28,680 nucleotides of DNA from Bacteroidota bacterium. GTDB taxonomy: Bacteria; Bacteroidota; Bacteroidia; Bacteroidales; Prolixibacteraceae. The stretch covers positions 1-28,680 of the forward strand of contig DAOVTY010000003.1 in NCBI GenBank assembly GCA_030632865.1, read 5' to 3'. A program made the position numbers and the translations under genes. Position 1 is the first letter of the stretch. Each line of letters opens with the position of its first letter. Shown one piece after another: positions 15,994 through 23,854 of the stretch. The notes below the pieces were generated by a model, which was given only the letters and a program-made list of their open reading frames with translations, did not search any database and had not been told where the DNA came from.

Positions 15994-17643
15994 TTACAAT
16001 GCTCCTTTCACCTCAAAAATGGTGGTATATTTGTTTATTCTTTTTGCCGGCACATTCAAAATAAGTTTATCAGTATTTTGCTTAAACTCAATTTTTTCGT
16101 TACTACCTAACATCTTAATCGAACTAATCTTGTTTGGTGTATAATCTGAATTTAATCCTAATGATGGTAGTTCAATGGCTCCCTCCTTTGGGTTCATCAC
16201 AAAAATGAACAACCTGTCACCATTGGTGGTAAACCTTACTTCATTGTGTCCATAAGGCGGTGCTTTTATACCCCTTTCGTTAAATTGTTCGTTTGTTGCT
16301 TTCTTCTTCAAAGCTTCAAGATCAGCTTCAGTCACATTTTCTTCAGTACGCTTAAGGTGAGAATTGAGATTGTCTCCATAAATTTTCCAGGGTTTGCTGG
16401 CATAAATAGCTTCTCCATTAAGATTCACCCATGCCCCAATATCATCAAGGATTACTTTATGCTCCGGCGGAACGGTGCCATCGGGCAAGAGTTCCACATT
16501 TAGCAGCAGATTGCCATTCTTACTAATAATATCGGACATCATTTCTATTACTGTTCTGGCATTATGTCTATATTCTTTGTCTTTATCACTTTTGAAAAAC
16601 CAACTGCGAAGCGTAAGTATTCCTTGCCAGGGTACTAAAAGCATTTCGTTGGAACCACCACTCTCAATATCTTTAACGGTGGAAGGCTCGTTATGGAATT
16701 TACCGGCAACAACAGCCATAATTTTCCCATGTTTTTGCAAACTGTGATTGAAAAGTTCCTGACAAACTTCTTTTCCATAATCTCCGTATGGAAATCCATA
16801 GCCGTCAAACCAAATCATATCAACATCATATTTGGTAACTAGTTCTTTATGTCGCAGCATCCAGTTGTGTTTTACTCCTTCAATCCATTCCGGTGTTCTT
16901 TTTTCCGGTGGTAATCCATACAAGTCTGCCGGATCTAATCCTTCCCACCATTTACCTATACCGTCCTCTTTTGTCATGTTTCCATCGTAAGGGACTCCTT
17001 TCATCTCTCCCGAAGTGTCGGCACCAAAGGCCGAAAGCCACCAACTTAGATAACGATCGTCATGAGAGCTGACCCCAAATGGAATACCGTATTTTTTAGA
17101 TGATTTTTCAAATTCGCCAATAATATCGCGCTTGGGACCAATATTAACTGAATTCCATGGATGATAAGTTGAATTAAAATTATCGAAATGGTCGTGATGA
17201 TTTGCGAGGGCTACAAAATATTTTGCCCCAAGACTTTTAAAATACTGTAAAAGTGCATCGGTATCAAGATTTTCAGCCTTCCAATCATTGATAACATCTT
17301 TGTATCCTATTTCGGATGGATGTCCGTAGGTTTTGAGGTGGTATGCATAAGCATTTTTACCCCAAGTCTGCTTTCCAACATACTGCTGATACATATTACG
17401 GGCATACCAACCACCACCTTCTTCGGGTTGCGTTTGTGCACCCCAATGCACCCAAATACCAAACCGGGCTTCGGTGTACCATTTCGGAAATTCATATTGC
17501 TCTCCTATCTCTTCCCATGTGAGTTCTTTCTCCTGAGATAAACAGTTCAAACTAAAAAACACTAATAAGAATAAAACTAATATACATTTTTCACATAGCA
17601 TGTTAGTTATTGTTGAATACTGAGTAATTTTCATAGATTCCAT
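15994..17643 (-). CDS. Alpha-L-fucosidase, glycoside hydrolase family 29
   Basis: A 549-residue exported glycosidase that removes alpha-linked L-fucose by a retaining mechanism. The GH29 barrel shows WYTEARFGIWVHWG (55-68), ALANHHDHFDNFNS (145-158) with the substrate-binding His pair, and DMIWFDGYGFPYG (275-287), where D280 is the expected nucleophile. The family block GNLLLNVELLPDGTVPPEH and NGEAIYASKPWKIYG follow, then a C-terminal beta domain from about 450. Signal peptide hydrophobic core is at 20-32, ending NCLSQ; no proper lipobox. ATGs at 17643, 17634 and 17601 are all possible; I keep 17643 because an exact -7 element is 17 bases upstream, although 17601 would give a more usual signal peptide. 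It is flanked by gene remnants on both sides, so it may be the survivor of a larger glycan-use locus. Confidence 0.93.
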   Translation of the reverse strand: MESMKITQYSTITNMLCEKCILVLFLLVFFSLNCLSQEKELTWEEIGEQYEFPKWYTEARFGIWVHWGAQTQPEEGGGWYARNMYQQYVGKQTWGKNAYAYHLKTYGHPSEIGYKDVINDWKAENLDTDALLQYFKSLGAKYFVALANHHDHFDNFNSTYHPWNSVNIGPKRDIIGEFEKSSKKYGIPFGVSSHDDRYLSWWLSAFGADTSGEMKGVPYDGNMTKEDGIGKWWEGLDPADLYGLPPEKRTPEWIEGVKHNWMLRHKELVTKYDVDMIWFDGYGFPYGDYGKEVCQELFNHSLQKHGKIMAVVAGKFHNEPSTVKDIESGGSNEMLLVPWQGILTLRSWFFKSDKDKEYRHNARTVIEMMSDIISKNGNLLLNVELLPDGTVPPEHKVILDDIGAWVNLNGEAIYASKPWKIYGDNLNSHLKRTEENVTEADLEALKKKATNEQFNERGIKAPPYGHNEVRFTTNGDRLFIFVMNPKEGAIELPSLGLNSDYTPNKISSIKMLGSNEKIEFKQNTDKLILNVPAKRINKYTTIFEVKGAL

Positions 17644-17660
17644 TTTTATTTTATTGGTTT

Positions 17661-17668
17661 CAAAAGTA
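17661..17668 (-). promoter_or_regulatory. -7 promoter element of the GH29 gene
   Basis: TACTTTTG on the minus strand matches TAnnTTTG exactly, 17 bases before the ATG at 17643. It lies inside remnant sequence. No -33 TTG at normal spacing. Confidence 0.35.
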
Positions 17669-17699
17669 GTTAAAGCTATGCATCTTAGTGCCTTTTGCT

Positions 17700-17770
17700 T
17701 TAGGAGTCAAAAGTCGCGAGACCGAAGACCTAATCGTATGTTCTTCCGACTTCAGTCTTCTGACTTCAAA
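17700..17770. repeat. GACTTC-rich short repeat element
   Basis: Two imperfect 14-mers stand side by side, TCTTCCGACTTCAG (17742-17755) and TCTTCTGACTTCAA (17756-17769), with related pieces (AAGTCGCGAGACCGAAGACC) just to the left. The composition differs from the AT-rich surroundings. Intergenic repeats of this kind are familiar in Bacteroidota genomes; that this is a dispersed family here is inference. Confidence 0.5.
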
Positions 17771-18288
17771 CCGCAAATGTATTGTTTTTAATTCTAATTT
17801 TAAACTGGCATTTTTGCTACCCTCAAAATTACAATCAATTTTGATTTTATGACTTCCTTTTGTGAGGAAAAATTTAGAAGGATCAATAATAATAGTTTTT
17901 AATTTATTCCAAAATTTATCATAGAGAACGATTTCATTTCCACCGTCATATTTTAAATTCTGATTAGGTGCTATTCTAATATTTAAATCCACTTTTTTAA
18001 AATCATCAATTTCAATAAATAATTTTGAAGCCGTACTACCATTTATTGTAGTTAAAATAAATTGTAATGGTCGCCTTTTATTAATATGTTCAAATTAAAT
18101 GTAGACCAAACGGGTTCACCTGGTTGTCGGATTATTAGTTTGTGTTCAAAACGTTTTACTTCTACTGGTATTAAATTCCAGACACCATCTGAAACGGTTT
18201 CTAATGAAAATTCAGCTTTTATATTTTCCATTCTCTTCTTTTGCCCGACTGTAAAAGCTTTACCGATTCTAGCAAGTTCACACTGCTA
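17771..18288 (-). pseudogene. Frameshifted, N-terminally truncated gene remnant
   Basis: Two overlapping minus frames read as one protein. The first runs from just below a TAG at 18286-18288 through MENIKAEFSLETVSDGVW (ATG at 18231) to a stop at 18052-18054. The second continues in another frame with TTINGSTASKLFIEIDDF, VDLNIRIAPNQNLKYDGG, and ends near NASLKLELKTI at the GACTTC-rich repeat. One extra T in the TTTT run near 18055 would fuse them as GDHYNLFLTTINGS, so a single-base deletion explains the break. The product looks like a beta-sandwich C-terminal domain; I do not recognise the family. The frame has no upstream start, so the N-terminal part is also missing. Confidence 0.6.
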
Positions 18289-18701
18289 TATTTTATTCTG
18301 GAATCAGAATTCAGAATAATAATTGCAATCATCTTTTAAATTAAAACTAAATCTATGCGAATAGATAATTTTTGCAGAACCCAAAATCATTTTCTATTTG
18401 TAATACGAATGAAGTTTTAAATTTACTCATTAACTTAACTGTTTTATATTTAAATTGAAATTAATCCTGAAGAGATTCAGCGCAGCGTAGTCCTATAAAC
18501 AGTAGTTTGCTAGAGGGAGATTAAATTTTGAAATTCAATATTTAGAACAAAAATGATTAATGTTCATTAGGATATAATCTGGGAAACAGAAACAATCAAT
18601 TTGTAAATTAAATTTGTAAATGGGTACTCATAAAAGTAATATCAGATGCTCCCAATCCCCCTGAATTTACATTCGCCAGTTGAGACTTGCTTCAATACAT
18701 A
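18289..18701. other. 413-bp gap without a recognisable gene
   Basis: No gene, terminator or RNA was recognised between the remnant and the sigma factor gene. It carries an 11-bp direct repeat at 18598-18621. Short open frames are present but none has protein-like length. It is probably degraded sequence. Confidence 0.4.
18598..18621. repeat. 11-bp direct repeat
   Basis: AATTTGTAAAT occurs at 18598-18608 and 18611-18621, a 13-base period, in the gap downstream of the sigma factor gene. Confidence 0.45.
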
Positions 18702-19292
18702 TCACCCATAGCAGAGGTAAAAGAAAAGCAAGGCAAATATCGATTCATTTCTTAAATGCTCCTTGAGGAAAACTATAGCCCGGTATATCTGATTTTCAAC
18801 GGTTCGTTTGGAGAGGTCTAACTTAAGTGCGATTTCATTGTTAGTTAACCCTTTTATTTTGCTTAAACGAAATATCTTCCGGCGCTGTTCCGGCATTTGA
18901 GTAACTAAATCATTTAGGGTTGTCTGCATCTCTTCAAAGATTACCGTATCCCAGGTATCGTTTGAGCTTTTACTGAAATTAACCTGAGCAAAATCGTTGA
19001 AGGCACTTTCAATATTTTTACGCCGGATAAAATCATAAATAGTACTAATAGCTATTTTAAAAATATAGGCTTTAACATTTTGCGATACATCAAGTATTTC
19101 GCGTTTTTCCCATACTTTCAAAAAAACATCCTGAACCAACTCTTCTGCATCGGATTCGTTTTTTAGGTATGAAAGTGAGAAATGATAAATTTTCGGGGCA
19201 TATTTTTTAAATAGTTCTTGATAGGCATCTTTTTCACCATATTTAATACAATGAGCTAAATCGGCATCGCTTATTTTTTTTGATTCGTTCAA
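18702..19292 (-). CDS. ECF RNA polymerase sigma factor
   Basis: A 196-residue sigma-70 family factor with region 2 at about 20-85 (ending LVQDVFLKVWEKRE, the -10 recognition helix) and region 4 at about 128-178 (MPEQRRKIFRLSKIKGLTNN, then LSKRTVENQIYRA, the -35 recognition helix). It ends in a hydrophobic tail ALLFFYLCYG, as often seen in Bacteroidota members. The only start in frame is a TTG at 19292; no ATG occurs before region 2, and an in-frame TAA lies five codons above. Such factors usually sit next to a FecR-type anti-sigma gene and a SusC/SusD pair that they control. None is present: downstream lies remnant sequence and upstream the M81 gene. It may act on a target elsewhere or be a leftover. 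Confidence 0.9.
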   Translation of the reverse strand: MNESKKISDADLAHCIKYGEKDAYQELFKKYAPKIYHFSLSYLKNESDAEELVQDVFLKVWEKREILDVSQNVKAYIFKIAISTIYDFIRRKNIESAFNDFAQVNFSKSSNDTWDTVIFEEMQTTLNDLVTQMPEQRRKIFRLSKIKGLTNNEIALKLDLSKRTVENQIYRAIVFLKEHLRNESIFALLFFYLCYG

Positions 19293-19452
19293 ATTACAGA
19301 TTAATTAAGATGAGGTAAATGTAGCTGAAATAAAATGGATTTTAAAAATACTTTTTTATTTCAAAGATTTTGTTTTACAGGTGATGGATGTATAGTACCA
19401 ATAATATTTCAAAATGAGCGATCAATTTCATTTTGACTTTTTATTTTTGGAT

Positions 19453-20997
19453 TTAACTCCCCGATAAAGGCACAAACCTGGCTTTAAGATCCGGAGCTTC
19501 CATATTTTTATCAATAGGAAACATTGGTCTATTTATTCTTTTATAACCAAGATTCTCAATGTCCTGATCAACGCCTCCAGGAGTTAATGCCATAATCCAA
19601 TCGCCTCTCATATTATATAGATCGGGAACCAAATAACCAATTTTCACAACAACAATATCTGTCTCTCTCGGATTCAAATCCAATCTTGTAAAATCAGCTT
19701 CATAATGGTATGGTTTTCTCTCCTTTGTTACAATAACAGAAACACTTCCAGTCTTAACAACAACTTCAGTTTTAGCATTTTTATCTCCCTGTCTTATTGC
19801 GGTAACTGTTCCTGCGAGTTTAATTGGAGGCGAAAATCTGGAGTCCACAATTGCACCAACATACTCATCAACTTTTCCGCCAACGCCAACTTCAACAGCC
19901 TTTTTAATAAGTGCCGGTCCCGGTATCGATGCATAAATAAGTGATTTCCCTGCTTCTGATTTGAACTCAGACATGCCAAGTATTTCATTCAATGTCCAGG
20001 TAACGTCGCCAGCACCACCTGCAGTAGGATTATCTCCCATATCGCTAATAATAAAAGGGTGCTTTTCGCTGATAATTGCTTTATTCATACATTCATCAAA
20101 ACCGGCTGTTGGTGCCACAAATTCAAACTCCGTTCTTACTTTCCAAAAACTTTCAGCAAGTTTTTCTGCAGCACTGCCAACCGTTTCCTTATCATCTCCG
20201 GTAACCATTACCACCGCATGGTTTCGTGGTTCGTCAGCCCATGCATAACCTACCCAAATTGCCGCATCAACAATACCTTCTTGTTTAGCAATTGGAGCAA
20301 CTTGAGCATACAAACTTTTTGCTGGTTCAATTCGTGTACTTGTTTTTTCGCCGGGCAATAAAATCGGAATTGGAATCCAGGCTTTATAAGCAGGTTTTCC
20401 TTCACCGTTTTTCAACCGGGCCAAAAGATTATCAACAGCTCTCTGCTTCGATTCCATGGCATCTTCATGTGGCGCCAATCTGTAACATGTCATCAGATCT
20501 GTATTTTCAGCAAGCCTCCACGAAACATTTCCATGCAAATCCATGCAAGTTGAAATGATAGTTTTGTAACCAACAACTTCACGGATTCTTATAATAAAAT
20601 CACCTTCCGGGTCATCAAGTCCCACAACACTCATAGCACCGTGAATATCGAGAAAAAGACCGTCGTAAGGTAAATTTTCTGCAAGCATTTCAAGTGTTTT
20701 TGTAACCAACGATTCGTACGCTTCTCTGGTAACAGTGCCTCCAGGAAGTGCATGTCCCTTTAATGTTGGAAACCAAACTGCATTTTTTAACGCTGGCGAA
20801 TCGGGTGAGAAAAATGGATAAATATTGAAAATATCATCACCTGTTTTGTAATGAAAAGCCTCCTCGTGTGTTAAAGCCGGAGAGAAAGTACTACATTCAA
20901 TAGCTATTCCGGCAATGGCAATTCGTGGTAGTTTTTCAGGTTTACTGCAACTACTTAATATGATTAAAATTAGTGCCAGACTGAGTAATAATTTCAT
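19453..20997 (-). CDS. M81 family metallopeptidase (MlrC-like) lipoprotein
   Basis: A 514-residue protein of the M81/MlrC family, known from the last step of microcystin breakdown; most members have unknown substrates. The N-terminus is a lipoprotein signal with lipobox ILSSC (C17), which is unusual because MlrC itself lacks one, so this enzyme is probably anchored in the periplasm. Metal-site motifs are IECSTF (E34), DIHGAM (H119), DLHGN (D153, H155) and APHEDA (H177); the 36- and 22-residue spacings equal those reported for MlrC. SDMGDNPTAGGAGD near 318-331 is the other family hallmark. It lies 71 bases after the TonB receptor on the same strand, with its own -7 element. Substrate is unknown; a modified or cyclic peptide is a guess. 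Confidence 0.85.
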   Translation of the reverse strand: MKLLLSLALILIILSSCSKPEKLPRIAIAGIAIECSTFSPALTHEEAFHYKTGDDIFNIYPFFSPDSPALKNAVWFPTLKGHALPGGTVTREAYESLVTKTLEMLAENLPYDGLFLDIHGAMSVVGLDDPEGDFIIRIREVVGYKTIISTCMDLHGNVSWRLAENTDLMTCYRLAPHEDAMESKQRAVDNLLARLKNGEGKPAYKAWIPIPILLPGEKTSTRIEPAKSLYAQVAPIAKQEGIVDAAIWVGYAWADEPRNHAVVMVTGDDKETVGSAAEKLAESFWKVRTEFEFVAPTAGFDECMNKAIISEKHPFIISDMGDNPTAGGAGDVTWTLNEILGMSEFKSEAGKSLIYASIPGPALIKKAVEVGVGGKVDEYVGAIVDSRFSPPIKLAGTVTAIRQGDKNAKTEVVVKTGSVSVIVTKERKPYHYEADFTRLDLNPRETDIVVVKIGYLVPDLYNMRGDWIMALTPGGVDQDIENLGYKRINRPMFPIDKNMEAPDLKARFVPLSGS

Positions 20998-21047
20998 GTT
21001 TTTTATGGTTAGTTAGTATTAAGTATTTTTATTAATGAACGACCTTT

Positions 21048-21055
21048 CAAAGTTA
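21048..21055 (-). promoter_or_regulatory. -7 promoter element of the M81 gene
   Basis: TAACTTTG on the minus strand matches TAnnTTTG exactly, 50 bases before the M81 ATG and just after the TonB receptor stop. No -33 TTG at normal spacing. Confidence 0.35.
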
Positions 21056-21068
21056 CCTTATAAATTAT

Positions 21069-23612
21069 TTAAAATTGATCTTTACCAAAAGTACTACCAG
21101 CTTTTTTACGCGATTTACCATTCATGTTGAATGAGTAGGTTGCACTTAATTCCAGTATCGGTCCATATCGGTCGTACTCTACTTCCTGATAGAATATTTG
21201 TGTTCCAGACGAGTCGTAAGCACGAGTACTTAACCCGGTTAAATTCGAGCTCAAAATATCTAAAACCTTAACACTTAAATCCCAGCCATTCAATGCTTTT
21301 GGCGTATAATTAAATGCGGCATTACTCATGTAAAACATTTCGTTTCGCCCTTGCGTGGTAACTGTTGCCGATCGCATATCAAAATCTAAAGTAAATTTGA
21401 GAGCTTTTGTAAGTAACAAATTCATGTTCCCTTTTAAACTCCAGTTTGTACTGCTATTATTTTCTTGATATCCAAAAACATCTCCCTGAGTATTAAAATT
21501 GTACAACGAGCCTCCAATAAAAAATTTGGCAAATTTACCTGCTACCAAATTCGCATTCAATTCAGCTCCCAAAGCTTTTACATTTCCCGAATTTGTGTAA
21601 CTTCTAATTAGCACATTTTCCTCTTCGTAAACCGTATTTACACGAAAAATGGCATTATCAGTTCCACGATAAAATCCGGTTAGCGAGAAACTTTGATTCC
21701 CAATCTTTTTATCGAGAGTTAATTCGAAATTAGTTAAATATTCAGGTTGCAATTCAGGGTCGCCAACTAAATAAACTTCGTAATGGCGGCGATATAAAAA
21801 TGGTGCCATATTTTTTGTTGGTGGACGATTAATTCTTCGGCTGGCGGCAAAAATAAGTGCATCATTTTCGTTAAAACTATAATTTAAATGAAGTGTTGGA
21901 AACCAGTCGAGTTGCTGCACTTTATATTCTGGGAGTATTGGTTTATCGAAAAAATCTAGAGAATCGGCATTTGCAATTTGCAGAAGCTGATCGGTATATT
22001 CAAGACGCAAACCAGCAATAACGGTAAAGTCTCCAAAAGTTCCGGAGTAATCAATATAACCGGCATAAACAGCTCGCGACAAATCAATGTCGTTATTAAA
22101 ATCGTCGCGCGTACCCCAATCTCCATTATCCACATTTAATGTATCATAACGATATCCGCCAGACTGATTTATAAACTGAGGCTGAAAACCAATTCCCAAA
22201 TTACCTTCATTACCCAGCTCTTTTTCATACTCAATAGAAGTTCTAAAACCATCTAAAGGAGTATTATCGGTTTGATAAAAATGTTCTATTTTTTCACCCA
22301 CACTGTCGTTTGGTTTATCGAAATCATATTCAAGATTATTTAGTTCTCGACTTAACTCAGAGTGCTCGTATAATAACGACAAAGTAATTTTCGATTTATT
22401 ATCGAACTTTTGTGTGAAGTCGACATTTCCGGTGTGAAAAGCTCCGTAACGGTTATCCTTATTTGGATTGTAAATCCAATGATTTTGGGGGTCGATTCCA
22501 GGAATTGGATTTTTATCGATATCGCCGTAGAAATTATTATATACGTAAAAAGCTGAACGACCTTCTGTTCTGTTCCCATAAAAGTAAGAAGCTGAGATTG
22601 TACTCATTTTACTTAAATCGTAATCTAAGCCAATATTTGCCGAATAGTTTTCGTACCACTCTGGTCGTTCACCACCTGCAACCATGTGGTAATACGAACC
22701 ATCAGACTGCAATAATCTGGCATCGCCAACGCGTGAACCATTTACGTTTCGCGTGTTGTAATTCAGTCCACCATATACACTCAACTCTTCTTTATTATAA
22801 ACCATATTTAATCCACCGCCACCTCGGCGATCATTCAACTCAAAATTACTGTATTTATCTGTTGCATTTCCCCAAGGAGCAGCTCCAAACAAACCATTTG
22901 CCGAAACAGAAAGTCCCTCCTGACCATCTTTTATTGTGGTAATATTTATAATACCTCCTTTTCCTTGCGCATCGAAACGGGCAGTTGGAACAGTAATAAC
23001 ATCGATATTTTCTATTGAATTAGCTGAGATTTGCCCCAATAAAATGGAGGCTTCCATTTGTGTAGGTTTGCCATTTAAATAAACCATAAAGTCGCTGGTA
23101 CCACGCACTAAAACTGTGCCATCGGGACCAACCGAAACCGAAGGTAATTTATTTAAAACATCAACAGCAGTTCCTCCGCTGGCTGTTTCGAAATCACTTG
23201 CACGATAAGTTTGTCTGTCTATTTTTTTTGAAGTTGTGCGTGCCAATCCTTTTACTTCAACACCCTCTAATTCTACCGTTGAAGGAGCCAGTCCTACTTC
23301 GCCCAATTGAACGTTATTCTTTATACTCGACAAAGAAACCAAATCTAAAGTATCGGTTGAATATCCAATAAAAGATATTACAACCCGGTAATCTCCCTCG
23401 TCTAATTTAACAACTTTAAATCTCCCTTTATAATTAGAAACCGCTCCTGTTACCAATTCAAAATTTACGTCGTAAACAGAAACAGTTGCAAAAGGAATTC
23501 TATCGTTTGTAGATTTATCAACTACAACACCATTTAAAGCTCCTTTTTGCGCAAATACATTTGCAAAACTCCCAAGGAACAATACTATTAAAATCAATTT
23601 TATTTTATTCAT
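21069..23612 (-). CDS. TonB-dependent receptor, outer-membrane beta-barrel family
   Basis: An 847-residue outer-membrane importer. I start at the ATG at 23612 (MNKIKLILIVLFLGSFANVF), which begins a clean signal peptide and follows a good promoter; a TTG 18 bases earlier is also in frame. Order of domains: signal 1-22; carboxypeptidase-like regulatory domain about 23-110 (GVVVDKSTNDRIPFATVSV, FKVVKLDEGDYRVVISFIGY); plug about 120-230 (VDVLNKLPSVSVGPDGTVLV, then FDAQGKGGIINITT); then a barrel to the C-terminus with many aromatic strand ends. It fits the OMP_b-brl_3 type rather than SusC, since it lacks a SusD partner. Substrate unknown. The M81 lipoprotein follows it and a serine hydrolase diverges from it. 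Confidence 0.88.
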   Translation of the reverse strand: MNKIKLILIVLFLGSFANVFAQKGALNGVVVDKSTNDRIPFATVSVYDVNFELVTGAVSNYKGRFKVVKLDEGDYRVVISFIGYSTDTLDLVSLSSIKNNVQLGEVGLAPSTVELEGVEVKGLARTTSKKIDRQTYRASDFETASGGTAVDVLNKLPSVSVGPDGTVLVRGTSDFMVYLNGKPTQMEASILLGQISANSIENIDVITVPTARFDAQGKGGIINITTIKDGQEGLSVSANGLFGAAPWGNATDKYSNFELNDRRGGGGLNMVYNKEELSVYGGLNYNTRNVNGSRVGDARLLQSDGSYYHMVAGGERPEWYENYSANIGLDYDLSKMSTISASYFYGNRTEGRSAFYVYNNFYGDIDKNPIPGIDPQNHWIYNPNKDNRYGAFHTGNVDFTQKFDNKSKITLSLLYEHSELSRELNNLEYDFDKPNDSVGEKIEHFYQTDNTPLDGFRTSIEYEKELGNEGNLGIGFQPQFINQSGGYRYDTLNVDNGDWGTRDDFNNDIDLSRAVYAGYIDYSGTFGDFTVIAGLRLEYTDQLLQIANADSLDFFDKPILPEYKVQQLDWFPTLHLNYSFNENDALIFAASRRINRPPTKNMAPFLYRRHYEVYLVGDPELQPEYLTNFELTLDKKIGNQSFSLTGFYRGTDNAIFRVNTVYEEENVLIRSYTNSGNVKALGAELNANLVAGKFAKFFIGGSLYNFNTQGDVFGYQENNSSTNWSLKGNMNLLLTKALKFTLDFDMRSATVTTQGRNEMFYMSNAAFNYTPKALNGWDLSVKVLDILSSNLTGLSTRAYDSSGTQIFYQEVEYDRYGPILELSATYSFNMNGKSRKKAGSTFGKDQF

Positions 23613-23644
23613 AACATGTTTTTCATCCAATATTTTCAGAAATA

Positions 23645-23673
23645 CAAAAGTAAAAGTCCATCTATATTTTCAA
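23645..23673 (-). promoter_or_regulatory. Promoter of the TonB-dependent receptor gene
   Basis: On the minus strand TTG (23671-23673), an 18-base spacer and TACTTTTG (23645-23652, exact TAnnTTTG) lie 33 bases before the ATG at 23612. This is one of the two best-formed promoters in the window. Confidence 0.55.
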
Positions 23674-23780
23674 CTAATTAAAACAACATAGAGATTAATC
23701 TTTAACATTTTAAATCCTATATGTAAAAACAACAAAAGCTATAAATAAAAGTTTCCCTTTATATTTTCATCAATTCAACT

Positions 23781-23788
23781 TAAATTTG
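23781..23788 (+). promoter_or_regulatory. -7 promoter element of the serine hydrolase gene
   Basis: TAAATTTG matches TAnnTTTG exactly, 66 bases before the ATG at 23855. No clear -33 TTG. Confidence 0.4.
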
Positions 23789-23854
23789 AAAATCAATAAT
23801 TCATCCAAGCAATTCAAAAAAAACTTCTATTTTTATAGCTCTTAAAAATTTATT

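Noticed and set aside
16246..16747. Plus-strand frames opposite the fucosidase
   Set aside because: They are shadows of a GH29 gene with intact motifs.
17660..17992. A 110-codon minus frame starting with GTG as a separate gene
   Set aside because: The GTG falls inside a continuous protein that extends upstream through the frameshift; the final 35 or so codons read through the GACTTC-rich repeat.
18086..18319. Plus-strand open frame of 77 codons
   Set aside because: It is opposite the minus-strand gene remnant, whose product is much more protein-like.
22463..22942. Plus-strand open frame of 159 codons opposite the TonB receptor
   Set aside because: It is antisense to a well-supported receptor, and its product (rich in H, Y, R and L with no domain) looks like a shadow.
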